A DNA stretch of 51,423 nt from Pseudomonadota bacterium (GCA_021849615.1 JAJZSQ010000009.1:1-51423); one strand, 5' to 3'; counted from the stretch's first letter, positions 35,175 through 43,707 are shown. Notes: generated by a model not told the origin, from the sequence alone. Numbers and translations are program-made.

Positions 35175-36346
35175 GTTGACGCGCGGGCCCGTGCCAGACC
35201 CGCCTCGAGATCGGCGCGCAGATCCTCCAGCGCCTCGATACCGACCGACAGTCGGATCAGACCATCGGTGAGCCCCGCCTTGGCGCGCGCGACCGGATCC
35301 ATCGCGGCATGGGTCATGGTCGCCGGATGCGCCACCAGGCTCTCGACGCCGCCGAGCGACTCGGCGAGCGAGAAATATTCCAGACCCTCGCAAAACGCGC
35401 GTACCGCGGCGAGCCCACCGGCGAGCTCCACCGTGACGATCGCGCCGAAGCCGCGCTGCTGACGCCGCGCCACCTCGTGTCCGGCATGACTCGCCAGCCC
35501 CGGATAATAGACCCGGCTCACACCCTGCTCGCCCGTGAGCCATTCAGCGAGCGCCTGGGCATTGCGCCCGTGCTGCTCGAGCCGGGCGTGCAGCGTGCGC
35601 AGCCCGCGCAGCGTGAGGAAACTGTCGAAGGGAGAACCGGTGAGCCCGAGGCAGTTGGCCCACCAGGCGAGCTCATCGTGCACCTCCCGCTCGCGCGCCA
35701 CGACCGCCCCGCCGACCACGTCGCTGTGGCCGTTGAGGTACTTGGTCGTGGAGTGCACGACGACATCGGCGCCGAGAGCGAGCGGCTGCTGCCACGCCGG
35801 GGACAGGAAGGTGTTGTCGACGGCCACCCGTGCGCCGGCGGCATGGCCGAGCGCGGCGACCTGCTCGATATCCGTGATGCGCAGCAGCGGGTTGCTCGGC
35901 GTCTCGATCCACAGCAGCGCGGCCGGGCGCGACAGTGCCGCCCGCAGCGCCACCTCGTCGGCGAAATTGACGAACTCCACCTCGCGCTCACCGCGGCGCC
36001 GCCAGGCATCGAACAACCGGTACGTTCCGCCATAACAGTCGTGCGGCGCAACGATTCGCCCACCGGCCGGCACGAGGTATCCGGTGAGGGTCACGCCCGC
36101 CATGCCGGTAGCCGTGACGACCGCCCCGGCGCCGCCCTCGAGCTGTGCGAGCGCTCCGCCCAGCAGGTCGCGGGTGGGATTGCCCGAGCGGGTGTAGTCG
36201 TAGCGGCCCTTCTCGCCGAAGGCGCGGAACGCGAACGTCGAGCTCAGATGAATCGGCGGCACGACGGCACCGGTGGAGGGATCGGACTCCAGGCCCGCGC
36301 GCACGGTGCGGGTCACTTGCGATTTCGGATCGTTGGACGGACTCAT
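35171..36346 (-). CDS. metB: Cystathionine gamma-synthase / O-succinylhomoserine sulfhydrylase family
   Basis: A 391-residue Cys/Met metabolism PLP enzyme that exchanges the succinyl (or acetyl) group of activated homoserine for cysteine or sulfide. Key motifs are YDYTRSGNPTRD (phosphate binding in the neighbouring subunit), the PLP lysine K202 in HSTTKYLNGHSDVVGG and SLGGVESLVAHPATMTHA. ATG 36346 directly follows the metX stop, so both share the SAM riboswitch upstream. Sequence alone cannot separate MetB from MetZ activity. The 3' end overlaps by 4 bases the convergent lipoprotein gene. Confidence 0.9.
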   Translation of the reverse strand: MSPSNDPKSQVTRTVRAGLESDPSTGAVVPPIHLSSTFAFRAFGEKGRYDYTRSGNPTRDLLGGALAQLEGGAGAVVTATGMAGVTLTGYLVPAGGRIVAPHDCYGGTYRLFDAWRRRGEREVEFVNFADEVALRAALSRPAALLWIETPSNPLLRITDIEQVAALGHAAGARVAVDNTFLSPAWQQPLALGADVVVHSTTKYLNGHSDVVGGAVVAREREVHDELAWWANCLGLTGSPFDSFLTLRGLRTLHARLEQHGRNAQALAEWLTGEQGVSRVYYPGLASHAGHEVARRQQRGFGAIVTVELAGGLAAVRAFCEGLEYFSLAESLGGVESLVAHPATMTHAAMDPVARAKAGLTDGLIRLSVGIEALEDLRADLEAGLARARAST

Positions 36347-37387
36347 TCAGCAGGTGCTCTCGAAGAGCGGCGCGAACACGCCGCGAAGTTGCTGGGATTC
36401 CTTCAGGAACGCATCGTGGCCGTAGATCGAGGAGATCTCGCACAGGCGCGCCACATGCAGCCGCGCCACCAGTGCGCGCACCTCGCTCAGGGGCACGAGC
36501 ATGTCCTCGCGCACGGCCACGGCCGTGGTCGGCACGCAGATGCGGCCCGCCTCGACGCGGTGCAGATCGATCGATTCGGACAGACACAGGAACGCCTCGG
36601 GACGGTGTTCGGCCGCATAGCTCGCGCCGCGCGCGGCCAGATACCGCTCGACGGGCAGGCGCGCCCGGCCGTCCTCGAAGACCGGCGGGCCGGCGAAGCG
36701 CGCGGCGAACTCCTCGCCGCTTCGGTACGTGGACATCGCGAGCGCCCGCGCCAGCGCGAGGGCTTCAGCCGGACGGCCGGCCTGAAGTCCAAACCGCACG
36801 ATGTCGCGCTGCACCGCCCGCCAGGCCGATCCCAGCGGGTGCGGCCGATCCGTGGCGCACAGGACGATCAGCGCACCGACGCGCTCGGGGAAGCGCTCGC
36901 CGAAGGCGAGCGCGACCATGCCGCCGTAGGATCCGCCGGCGATCGCCCGCAGCGCCTTGATGCCGAGGTGATCGAGCAGGCGCGCGAGCACTTCGGCCTG
37001 ATCGTACGTGGAGATGCTCGGGAATGCCTCCCCGGGACGCGGACCGGTGCTCTCGCCGCTGCCGCCGAGATAATCGAAGCTCAGCACCCGGCAACGCTCG
37101 GTGTCGAGCGGACGGCCGGGACCGGCGATCTCGGACCACCACCCCTGGCGGGGCTGCTCGGTCAGACACACGCGCCGATGTGCGGAAATCCCCCCGAGCG
37201 CGCAGACCACGGGCGCGCTCGGCGCACCGGCCAGCCGCCACGCGATGCGCACATCGGGCAGCCGCCCGCCGTGGTGCAGGTGCAGGCCGCCGGGCATCTC
37301 GAAAATCCCTTCGCGCACGGACTCGCTTGGTGCACTCCGCACAGGGGACTGCGCCTCGATCGGGCGAACCTCAGCAATCGCGTTCAT
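36347..37387 (-). CDS. metX: Homoserine O-acyltransferase, alpha/beta-hydrolase MetX type
   Basis: Activates homoserine for methionine synthesis. The 346-residue alpha/beta-hydrolase has the nucleophile elbow GGSYGGM (Ser153), the oxyanion region VCALGGISAHR and SFDYLGGSGES, and the catalytic His in SSIYGHDAFLKES. In Xanthomonas-type bacteria MetX homologues of this shape use succinyl-CoA; acetyl-CoA is the alternative, so acyl specificity is left open. ATG 37387 has GGAG 8 bases upstream within a potential sequestering helix, downstream of a SAM-I riboswitch. Confidence 0.93.
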   Translation of the reverse strand: MNAIAEVRPIEAQSPVRSAPSESVREGIFEMPGGLHLHHGGRLPDVRIAWRLAGAPSAPVVCALGGISAHRRVCLTEQPRQGWWSEIAGPGRPLDTERCRVLSFDYLGGSGESTGPRPGEAFPSISTYDQAEVLARLLDHLGIKALRAIAGGSYGGMVALAFGERFPERVGALIVLCATDRPHPLGSAWRAVQRDIVRFGLQAGRPAEALALARALAMSTYRSGEEFAARFAGPPVFEDGRARLPVERYLAARGASYAAEHRPEAFLCLSESIDLHRVEAGRICVPTTAVAVREDMLVPLSEVRALVARLHVARLCEISSIYGHDAFLKESQQLRGVFAPLFESTC

Positions 37388-37468
37388 GGATGGCTCCGCT
37401 ATCCTCTCGTGTCACCGAGCACTCGCGGAGCGACCTGCCAGGGGCCTGGCAGGGGGCTGCGTCCATCC
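37388..37468 (-). promoter_or_regulatory. Predicted expression platform: metX ribosome-binding-site sequestration
   Basis: On the reverse strand GCGGAGC containing the metX Shine-Dalgarno (37393-37399) is complementary to GCTCCGC (37425-37431, 7 bp). The adjacent CATCC next to the ATG can pair with GGATG (from 37463-37468). The pairings are nested, and a separate hairpin CCTGCCA/TGGCAGG lies within the multiloop. No U tract follows, so control of translation is more likely than intrinsic termination. Confidence 0.6.
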
Positions 37469-37500
37469 CCGCACCGAGAGGTGCGAAGCCACACAGTTCG

Positions 37501-37631
37501 CTCATCTGTCGATTCAGTCGGGCCCGCACTCGGATCCGGATGCATCGCAGGAGTTGGCACCTTAACAGACTGGTTAGGTCTGGCGGTTGCCCCGGCGTCT
37601 AAGGGCCTATCCCTCAGCCGGTCTCGATGAG
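37501..37631 (-). ncRNA. SAM-I (S-box) riboswitch aptamer upstream of metX
   Basis: Reading the reverse strand, the S-box consensus is present in order. P1 5' arm CTCATC (37626-37631) is followed by GAGA; P2 is CCGGC/GCCGG enclosing GAGGGA (37610-37615) and GGCCC (37603-37607). GGCAACC is at 37585-37591. P3 is CAGAC/GUCUG. GGTGCCAACTCC is at 37550-37561. The 3' end reads GACAGATGAG, whose GATGAG (37501-37506) closes P1. The location, about 110 bases before metX-metB, fits SAM repression of methionine synthesis. Confidence 0.92.
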
Positions 37632-37692
37632 TTGCGCTGAGTGTAGGAGGACCGGTGCGCCCGGTCAAGCAAGCCGGTGCGAGCGCCGCCGC

Positions 37693-38157
37693 TCAGCGCA
37701 GCGCCTGCGGCGGGATATGGGCGCTGACCACCTGATCGCTCTGGTGCACCAGGTCCTTGTGCACCTCCGCGACCACGCACCGCTCGAGCTCCGTGGGCAG
37801 CGTGCGGCGCAACATGCCGAGGAAGCGTGGATTGGCCATCAGCACCAGCCGCTCGAATTGCCCATGCTGGTGGGCCTGCTCGAGCTGCTCGGCGATGCGT
37901 CGGGCGAAGACGACGGCCGCATAACGCCGCGCCGAGCGCTCCCCGCCGGTACCGTGATGGGCCATCGCACCGCGCCGGGTGCCGACCGCCGGCGCATGAT
38001 CGAATACCCGTCCCGGCCGATCGCTGACCAGGTCGCGCTCATGCATGCGCGCGCTCGGATCGAGCAGTCGACCGCTCACGTGCAAACCCGCCTCGGGCGG
38101 TACGGCATCGTAGAAGCGCGCCTCGGCCTGATCCGCTACGACGATCCGGACACGCAT
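37693..38157 (-). CDS. Host attachment protein family (PF10116-like)
   Basis: A 154-residue protein opening MRVRIVVADQAEARFYDA, then GRVFDHAP and ARRIAEQLEQAHQHGQFERLVLMANPRFLGMLRRTL, and ending VAEVHKDLVHQSDQVVSAHI. This matches the small proteins described as required for attachment to host cells, related to the archaeal release-factor-like baeRF fold. The family's true biochemical role is not established. The gene stands alone between the met riboswitch and the his operon and reads away from the latter. Confidence 0.82.
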   Translation of the reverse strand: MRVRIVVADQAEARFYDAVPPEAGLHVSGRLLDPSARMHERDLVSDRPGRVFDHAPAVGTRRGAMAHHGTGGERSARRYAAVVFARRIAEQLEQAHQHGQFERLVLMANPRFLGMLRRTLPTELERCVVAEVHKDLVHQSDQVVSAHIPPQALR

Positions 38158-38363
38158 GACGTTGCACTCCGCGACGGGCCTGTTCCCGGCTCCGATAACC
38201 TCACTCTACGGACCGCCGCGCGCCTGCCAATACGTACATGCCGGCCGCCCCCCTCCGGCGGGCGCGGCGGCCGAGGCCGCGCCCGCGGGGGTCTTGCACC
38301 ATGCGCCACCCCGCACGACGTGCCGCCCGGCAACCTCTGGCATGCTCCGTTCTATTGTGATAT

Positions 38364-38375
38364 TGTGCTAGCACA
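38364..38375. promoter_or_regulatory. Perfect CTAG-centred palindrome, candidate operator of the his operon
   Basis: TGTGCTAGCACA (38364-38375) is a perfect 12-bp inverted repeat centred on CTAG, the core recognised by E. coli TrpR. It lies 18 bases before the ATG of the TrpR-like gene. It overlaps candidate promoter elements: an extended -10-like TGTGATATT (38357-38365), or TTGTGA...TAATAC at 38355-38360 and 38377-38382. Autoregulation and control of hisG onward is inferred from this position. Confidence 0.6.
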
Positions 38376-38393
38376 TTAATACGATTGGTCGGC

Positions 38394-38786
38394 ATGAAAA
38401 CACATCGCAGCCTCACGCCCCGCCAGGAAGCGCTCGCCGAGCGCAATCTGTACACCGCGATCGCCGCCCTGCGCGATGCCGAGGAGGTGCGCGCGTTCTT
38501 CCGCGACCTGTGCACCCCGGCGGAACTGCAGGCGATGTCCGATCGCTGGTCGGTCGTCGATTACCTGAGCCGCGGCCTGCCGTACCGGGAAATTCATCAG
38601 CTCACCGGCGTCAGCGTCACGACCATCGGCCGAGTGGCACGGTTCCTCGCCACCGGCAACGGCGGCTACGGACTGGTCGCGCAGCGCCTCGGCAAATGGC
38701 ACCTGCATGCCGCCCGGGCCGCCGCCTCGGCCTCGAGCGAACCGGCCGCTGCGCCTCGTCGCCGCGAAGGGGCGCGCAATGGATGA
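38394..38786 (+). CDS. TrpR/YerC-family transcriptional regulator heading the his operon
   Basis: A 130-residue protein with a TrpR-like helix-turn-helix: EVRAFFRDLCTPAELQAMSDRWSVVDYLSRG, then PYREIHQLTGVSVTTIGRVARFLATGNGGYG. The latter is very close to the YerC/YecD subgroup (TTISRVSRxLxxGxGGY). A variable Ala-rich C-terminus follows. ATG 38394 is chosen. Its end overlaps hisG by 8 bases, so it is the first gene of the his operon. TrpR-family regulators have been predicted to control histidine genes in some bacteria. The ligand is unknown; histidine is a reasonable guess. Confidence 0.88.
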   Translation: MKTHRSLTPRQEALAERNLYTAIAALRDAEEVRAFFRDLCTPAELQAMSDRWSVVDYLSRGLPYREIHQLTGVSVTTIGRVARFLATGNGGYGLVAQRLGKWHLHAARAAASASSEPAAAPRRREGARNG

Positions 38787-39675
38787 ACCGCGTCTGAAGC
38801 TCGCCATCCAGAAATCCGGCCGCCTGACCGACCCATCGCTCGATCTGCTCACCCGCTGCGGTCTGAAGATCTCCCGCGGCAAGGACCAGCTGATGGCGTT
38901 CGGGGAAAACATGCCGCTCGACGTGCTGTTCGTGCGCGACGACGACATCCCGGACCTGGTGCAGGAGGACGTGTGTGACCTCGGGCTGGTCGGACTGAAC
39001 GTGCTCGAGGAGAAACGCCACGAGCTCGCCGCGCGCGGCCATCCAGTGCGCTTCGAGGCGCTGCGCACGCTCGATTTCGGCCGCTGCCGGCTCTCCCTCG
39101 CGGTGCCCGAAGGCCAGCCGTTCGACGGTCGGCGCAGCCTCGAAGGCAAGCGCATCGCCACGACCTATCCGTACCTGCTCGAGCACTATCTGCGCGAGCG
39201 TTCGATTGCCGCGGACATCGTCACGCTCTCCGGGGCCGTGGAGATCGCCCCGCGCCTGGGACGCGCCGATCTGATCTGCGATCTGGTCTCGACCGGCTCG
39301 ACCCTGCAGGCCAATCACCTGCGCGAGGTCGAGACCGTGCTCGAGAGCCACGCAGTGCTGATCCGCACGCCCGTCACGCTGCCGCCACTGAAGAACGAGT
39401 GGGTCGAGCGGCTGCTGATGCGCATCGAGGGCGTGCAGCAGGTGCGCGAGAGCAAATACATCATGCTGCATGCCCCGCGCTCGGCGCTCGAGGAGATCCG
39501 CCGGCTGCTGCCCGGCAGCGAATCCCCGACCATCATTCCGCTCGAGGGCTTCCCCGACCGAGTCGCCGTGCACGCCGTGTGCCGCGAGAACGTGTTCTGG
39601 GAAACGCTCGAACGGCTCAAACAGGCCGGCGCCAGCGCCCTGCTGGTGTTGCCCGTGGAAAAGATGCTCTCCTGA
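38779..39675 (+). CDS. hisG: ATP phosphoribosyltransferase, long form
   Basis: First, feedback-regulated step of histidine synthesis (ATP + PRPP). The 298-residue long form begins MDEPRLKLAIQKSGRLTDPSLDLLTRCGLKIS and includes DLGLVGLNVLEE, PRLGRADLICDLVSTGSTLQANHLRE (PRPP-binding) and a C-terminal ACT-like regulatory domain (about 225-298, with SPTIIPLEG), so it needs no HisZ. ATG 38779 gives the usual family start. Confidence 0.97.
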   Translation: MDEPRLKLAIQKSGRLTDPSLDLLTRCGLKISRGKDQLMAFGENMPLDVLFVRDDDIPDLVQEDVCDLGLVGLNVLEEKRHELAARGHPVRFEALRTLDFGRCRLSLAVPEGQPFDGRRSLEGKRIATTYPYLLEHYLRERSIAADIVTLSGAVEIAPRLGRADLICDLVSTGSTLQANHLREVETVLESHAVLIRTPVTLPPLKNEWVERLLMRIEGVQQVRESKYIMLHAPRSALEEIRRLLPGSESPTIIPLEGFPDRVAVHAVCRENVFWETLERLKQAGASALLVLPVEKMLS

Positions 39676-39678
39676 CTC

Positions 39679-40992
39679 ATGCGCATTCTTCACTGGAACG
39701 CGCTCAGTGAGCGCGAGCGACGCGCGGCGCTCGAACGACCCGTGCAGCAGGCCCGTGCCGACATCGAGGCCCTGGTGCACGAAATCATCGCGGCGGTGCG
39801 CGTGCGCGGCGATACCGCACTGCGCGAGTACACGCGCCGGTTCGACCAGACCGAGCTCGACGCACTGCGGGTCAGCGCCGCGGAATTCGCCGCTGCGCGG
39901 GATGCCCTCGCCGCACACGAGCGCACCGCGCTCGAATGCGCCATCGACAACGTCGAGCGCTTCCACCGCACGCACGATCTGAACCGCGTCAGTCTCGAGA
40001 CCGTGCCCGGGGTGCTCTGCGAACGGATCTACCGGCCCATCGAAGCCGTCGGCCTGTACGTCCCGGCCGGCTCCGCGCCCCTGCCGTCGGCCGTCGTCAT
40101 GCTGGCAGTCCCGGCGCGCATCGCCGGCTGCCCGCGGCGCATCCTGTGCACGCCGCCGGACCGCAATGGCCGGGCACACCCGGCGGTGCTGCTCGCCGCC
40201 GAGCTCTGCGGGATCGAGCAGGTGTTCAAAGTCGGCGGTGCTCAGGCGATCGCCGCCCTCGCCTACGGCACCGAGAGCCTCCCCAAAGTCGACAAGATCT
40301 TCGGCCCGGGCAACGCCTGGGTCACGGCTGCCAAACAGGCCGTCGCGGCCGATCCGCTCGGTGCGGCCTGCGACATGCCGGCCGGTCCTTCAGAGGTGAT
40401 GGTGATCGCCGATGCGGCCGCCGATCCGCAGTTCGTCGCGGCCGACCTCCTGGCGCAAGCCGAACACGATCCGAGCGCCCAAGCTCTGCTCGTCACACCG
40501 AGTGAACCGCTCGCGCACACAGTGGCCGCCGCCGTACAACGCCAGGTCGCGACACTTTCGCGCCAGTCCATCCTCGAGCAGTCCCTGCGCGCCAGCCGCA
40601 CCCTCGTCGTAGAGGATCTCGAGACCGCCGTAGCGGTCGCCAACGCCTACGCCGCCGAGCACCTGATCCTCGAAGTCCGCGAGCCGCGCGCGCTGCTCGA
40701 GCACATCGTGAACGCCGGTTCGGTGTTTCTCGGCGCCTGGTCGCCGGAACCGATGGGCGATTACTGCTCCGGCACCAATCACGTGCTGCCGACCTACGGC
40801 TACGCACGTGCCTACAGCGGCCTCGGCGTGCCCGATTACCTCAAGCGCATCACGGTGCAGGAACTGACGCCCGAGGGGTTGCGCGCCCTCGGTCCCACCG
40901 CCGTCACGCTGGCGCGTCTGGAGGGGTTGGACGCGCATGCGGCCGCCGTCACCTGCCGGCTGCAGGCGCTCGATGCGCGAGTCCGCTCATGA
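39679..40992 (+). CDS. hisD: Histidinol dehydrogenase
   Basis: Catalyses the last two steps, histidinol to histidine, with NAD and Zn. The 437-residue protein has ERIYRPIEAVGLYVPAG, KVGGAQAIAALAYGTESLPKVDKIFGPGN, DMPAGPSEVMVIAD, QAEHDPSAQALL and GSVFLGAWSPEPMGDYCSGTNHVLPT, which includes the metal and catalytic residues. ATG 39679 lies 3 bases after hisG. Confidence 0.97.
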   Translation: MRILHWNALSERERRAALERPVQQARADIEALVHEIIAAVRVRGDTALREYTRRFDQTELDALRVSAAEFAAARDALAAHERTALECAIDNVERFHRTHDLNRVSLETVPGVLCERIYRPIEAVGLYVPAGSAPLPSAVVMLAVPARIAGCPRRILCTPPDRNGRAHPAVLLAAELCGIEQVFKVGGAQAIAALAYGTESLPKVDKIFGPGNAWVTAAKQAVAADPLGAACDMPAGPSEVMVIADAAADPQFVAADLLAQAEHDPSAQALLVTPSEPLAHTVAAAVQRQVATLSRQSILEQSLRASRTLVVEDLETAVAVANAYAAEHLILEVREPRALLEHIVNAGSVFLGAWSPEPMGDYCSGTNHVLPTYGYARAYSGLGVPDYLKRITVQELTPEGLRALGPTAVTLARLEGLDAHAAAVTCRLQALDARVRS

Positions 40993-42044
40993 GTTGGGTC
41001 ACCGAGTTGGCACGGGCGGACATCGTTGCGCTGCGCGTCTACGAGCACGCCGCCTGGCGCCCCGAACTGCAGCGACTGCACGCCAATGAGCTGCCGTGGG
41101 ATCCGAGCGGGGGCGACCCAGGCGAGGGCCTGAACCGCTACCCGCAGCCCCAGCCGCGCGCCCTGCTCGAACGGCTCGCCGAGCTCTATGGGGTGAGCCC
41201 AGCCTCGGTGCTGCTCGGCCGCGGCAGCGATGAGGCGATCGACCTGCTGTGCCGCGCGTTCTGCCGCGCCGGCATGGACGCGGCGCTCGTCTGCCCGCCC
41301 ACCTTCGGGATGTACTCGGTCTCGGCGCGGATCCAAGGGGCCGCCGTGATCGAAGTACCGCTGCTCGCCGAGCGCGGGTTCGCGCTCGATGAGCAGCAGG
41401 TGCTCGAACGCTGCACGGCGAGGACCAAACTGCTCTTCCTGTGCTCACCGAACAACCCCACCGGGAACCTCCTGGAGGAAGCCGCCGTGCTGCGGCTCGC
41501 CGCGGCGCTCGCCGGCCGGGCGCTGGTGGTGCTCGATGAGGCCTATCTCGAGTTCTCCGGCCGGGCCAGCCTCGCCCGGCGGCTCGCCGAGTTTCCGAAT
41601 CTCGCGGTGCTGCGCACGCTCTCGAAGGCCTACGGTCTCGCCGGGGCGCGCTGCGGGGCGCTGCTGGCCGATCCGCAAGTCATTGCGCTGCTGCGCAAGA
41701 TCATCCCGCCCTACGCGATTCCGCGGCTCACGGTCGATGCGGCGCTCGCACGTCTCGCGCCGGGCGCGCTCGCGGCCCTGCAGCCGCAACTCGCCACCCT
41801 GCTCGCCGAGCGTTCACGGCTGCAGCGCGAACTGCCCGCGCTGCGTGCAGTGCGGCGCGTCTGGCCGAGCGATGCCAACTTCATTCTCGCGGACTTCGAG
41901 GATGCCGGCGATGCGCTCGAGCGTGCCACTGCGGCGGGTCTGCTGGTGCGCGATGCGCGCGGTTACCCCGGACTCGGCCGTGCGCTTCGCATCAGTATCG
42001 GCACGCCCGAGCAGAACACCCGACTGCTGGAGTCCTGGTCATGA
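40989..42044 (+). CDS. hisC: Histidinol-phosphate aminotransferase
   Basis: A 351-residue fold-type I PLP enzyme forming histidinol phosphate. Motifs are LHANELPWDPS, LNRYPQPQPRALLERLA, LLGRGSDEAIDLLCRAFCR, CSPNNPTGNL, VLDEAYLEFSG and the PLP lysine in LRTLSKAYGLAGARCG. ATG 40989 overlaps the hisD stop by 4 bases. Confidence 0.96.
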   Translation: MSWVTELARADIVALRVYEHAAWRPELQRLHANELPWDPSGGDPGEGLNRYPQPQPRALLERLAELYGVSPASVLLGRGSDEAIDLLCRAFCRAGMDAALVCPPTFGMYSVSARIQGAAVIEVPLLAERGFALDEQQVLERCTARTKLLFLCSPNNPTGNLLEEAAVLRLAAALAGRALVVLDEAYLEFSGRASLARRLAEFPNLAVLRTLSKAYGLAGARCGALLADPQVIALLRKIIPPYAIPRLTVDAALARLAPGALAALQPQLATLLAERSRLQRELPALRAVRRVWPSDANFILADFEDAGDALERATAAGLLVRDARGYPGLGRALRISIGTPEQNTRLLESWS

Positions 42045-43114
42045 GCGCCCCGGCCGCCACCCTGTTCATCGACCGCGACGGCACGCTGATCGAGGAGCCG
42101 CCCGATCACCAGGTCGATGCGCTGGAGAAGGTGCGCTTCATGCCCGGCGTGTTTGCCGCCCTCGAGGCGCTGCAGCGGCGCGGCTACCGCCTGGTGATGG
42201 TCAGCAACCAGGACGGGCTCGGCACCGAATCCTTTCCGCGTGCGAAATTCGAGGCCGTCCACCGCTTCGTGCTCGACACCTTCGCCGCGCAGGGCATCAC
42301 GTTCGAGGCCGTGTTCATCTGCCCGCACCGGCCGGGCGAGGGGTGCGCCTGCCGCAAGCCGGCCACCGGACTGGTCGATGAGTACCTGCGCGGCGACACC
42401 ATCGAGCGGTCTGGAAGCGCCGTGATCGGCGACCGCGAGACTGATCTGGCATTTGCCGCCAACCTCGGCGTGCGCGGACTGCGGGTCCGCCGTGACGGCG
42501 CGCCGCACGAGACCTGGCCCGCCATCGTGACGGAATTGACGGCCCGCCGGGCGCAGCTCGCGCGGCGTACGCGTGAGACTGACATCGAGGTGCGGGTGGA
42601 CCTGGATGCCGCCGGACCGCACCACATCACCACCGGCCTCGGCTTCTTCGATCACATGCTCGAGCAACTCGCCGCGCACGGCGGCTTCGCGCTCGATCTG
42701 TCCTGCCGGGGCGATCTGCACATCGACGAGCATCACACCGTCGAGGACTGCGCTCTCGCCCTCGGCGAGGCGCTGCGCCGCGCCCTCGGGACCAAGGTCG
42801 GCATCGCCCGCTACGGGTTCGTGCTGCCGATGGACGAAGCACTCGCGCAGGTGGCGATCGATTTGTCCGGCCGGGCAATCAGCCGCTTCGAGGGCCGCTT
42901 CGAGCGCGAGCGTGTCGGGGAGCTGCCCACCGAGCTCGTGCCGCATTTCTTCCGGTCGCTCGCCGATGCGCTCGGCGCGGCGATCCACGTGAGCGTCACC
43001 GGCGAGAACAGTCACCACATGATCGAAGGCTGCTTCAAGGCCGTGGGCCGCGCGCTGCGCCAGGCGCTGCGCCGTGACAGCGACGCGCTGCCGAGCACCA
43101 AGGGCGTCCTGTGA
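42041..43114 (+). CDS. hisB: Bifunctional histidinol-phosphatase / imidazoleglycerol-phosphate dehydratase
   Basis: A 357-residue fusion typical of Gammaproteobacteria. The N-terminal HAD phosphatase (about 1-165) has FIDRDGTLIEEP with the nucleophile Asp, MVSNQDGLG and the Zn-binding loop CPHRPGEGCACRKP. The C-terminal dehydratase (about 168-357) has the di-metal His clusters in FFDHMLEQLAAHGG, DEHHTVEDCALALGEA and NSHHMIEGCFKAVGRALR. ATG 42041 overlaps the hisC stop by 4 bases. Confidence 0.97.
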   Translation: MSAPAATLFIDRDGTLIEEPPDHQVDALEKVRFMPGVFAALEALQRRGYRLVMVSNQDGLGTESFPRAKFEAVHRFVLDTFAAQGITFEAVFICPHRPGEGCACRKPATGLVDEYLRGDTIERSGSAVIGDRETDLAFAANLGVRGLRVRRDGAPHETWPAIVTELTARRAQLARRTRETDIEVRVDLDAAGPHHITTGLGFFDHMLEQLAAHGGFALDLSCRGDLHIDEHHTVEDCALALGEALRRALGTKVGIARYGFVLPMDEALAQVAIDLSGRAISRFEGRFERERVGELPTELVPHFFRSLADALGAAIHVSVTGENSHHMIEGCFKAVGRALRQALRRDSDALPSTKGVL

Positions 43115-43707
43115 GCGGCACCGTCATCATCGACAGCGGCGGGGCGAATCTCGCCTCGCTGCAGTTTGCACTCGAGCGGCTCGGCGTTGCGGCGCGGGTG
43201 AGCGCCAACGCCGGTGACATTGCCGCGGCCGAACGGGTGATATTGCCCGGCGTAGGCTCGGCCGCCGACGCCATGCACCGGCTGCGCGCCGCGGGCCTCG
43301 CCGAGTTGCTACCGCAGCTCGCCCAGCCGGTGCTCGGAATCTGCCTCGGCATGCAGCTGCTCTTTGAGCACTCGGCAGAAGGCGACACGGACTGCCTCGG
43401 TGTCCTGCCCGGCACGGTGCGCCGGCTCGACCCGAGCATCACGCGGCCAGTACCCCACATGGGCTGGAACCGTCTGCACGAGCTCGCGAACGACCCATTG
43501 CTGAAGGGACTTGGGCCCGAGGCGTATTTCTATTTCGTGCACGGCTATGTCGCACCGCTCGGTGCTTTCACGCTCGCCCGGACGCACTACGGGGAAGACT
43601 TCTCCGCAGTCGTCCGTCACCGCAACTTCTGCGGCGTGCAATTTCACCCGGAGCGCTCCGCCGCCAGCGGCGCGGGCGTGCTCGCGAATTTTTTGGACTT
43701 GTCATAA
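43111..43707 (+). CDS. hisH: Imidazole glycerol phosphate synthase, glutaminase subunit
   Basis: A 198-residue class I glutamine amidotransferase that feeds ammonia to HisF. The catalytic Cys is in LGICLGMQLLFEHS and the His-Glu pair in CGVQFHPERS; ILPGVGSAADAM and PHMGWN are family markers. The start is GTG 43111, overlapping the hisB stop by 4 bases; the stop overlaps the hisA ATG by one base. Confidence 0.97.
   Translation: MSGTVIIDSGGANLASLQFALERLGVAARVSANAGDIAAAERVILPGVGSAADAMHRLRAAGLAELLPQLAQPVLGICLGMQLLFEHSAEGDTDCLGVLPGTVRRLDPSITRPVPHMGWNRLHELANDPLLKGLGPEAYFYFVHGYVAPLGAFTLARTHYGEDFSAVVRHRNFCGVQFHPERSAASGAGVLANFLDLS

Noticed and set aside
37429-37460. CCTGCCA/TGGCAGG hairpin upstream of metX as an intrinsic terminator
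   Set aside because: The stem is followed by GC-rich sequence with no U tract. It is better explained as part of the translation-control platform.
38158-38393. Search for a histidine leader peptide or attenuator upstream of the his operon
   Set aside because: Only two adjacent His codons (in a TTG CAC CAT context) were found, with no terminator plus T tract; control by the TrpR-like protein fits better.
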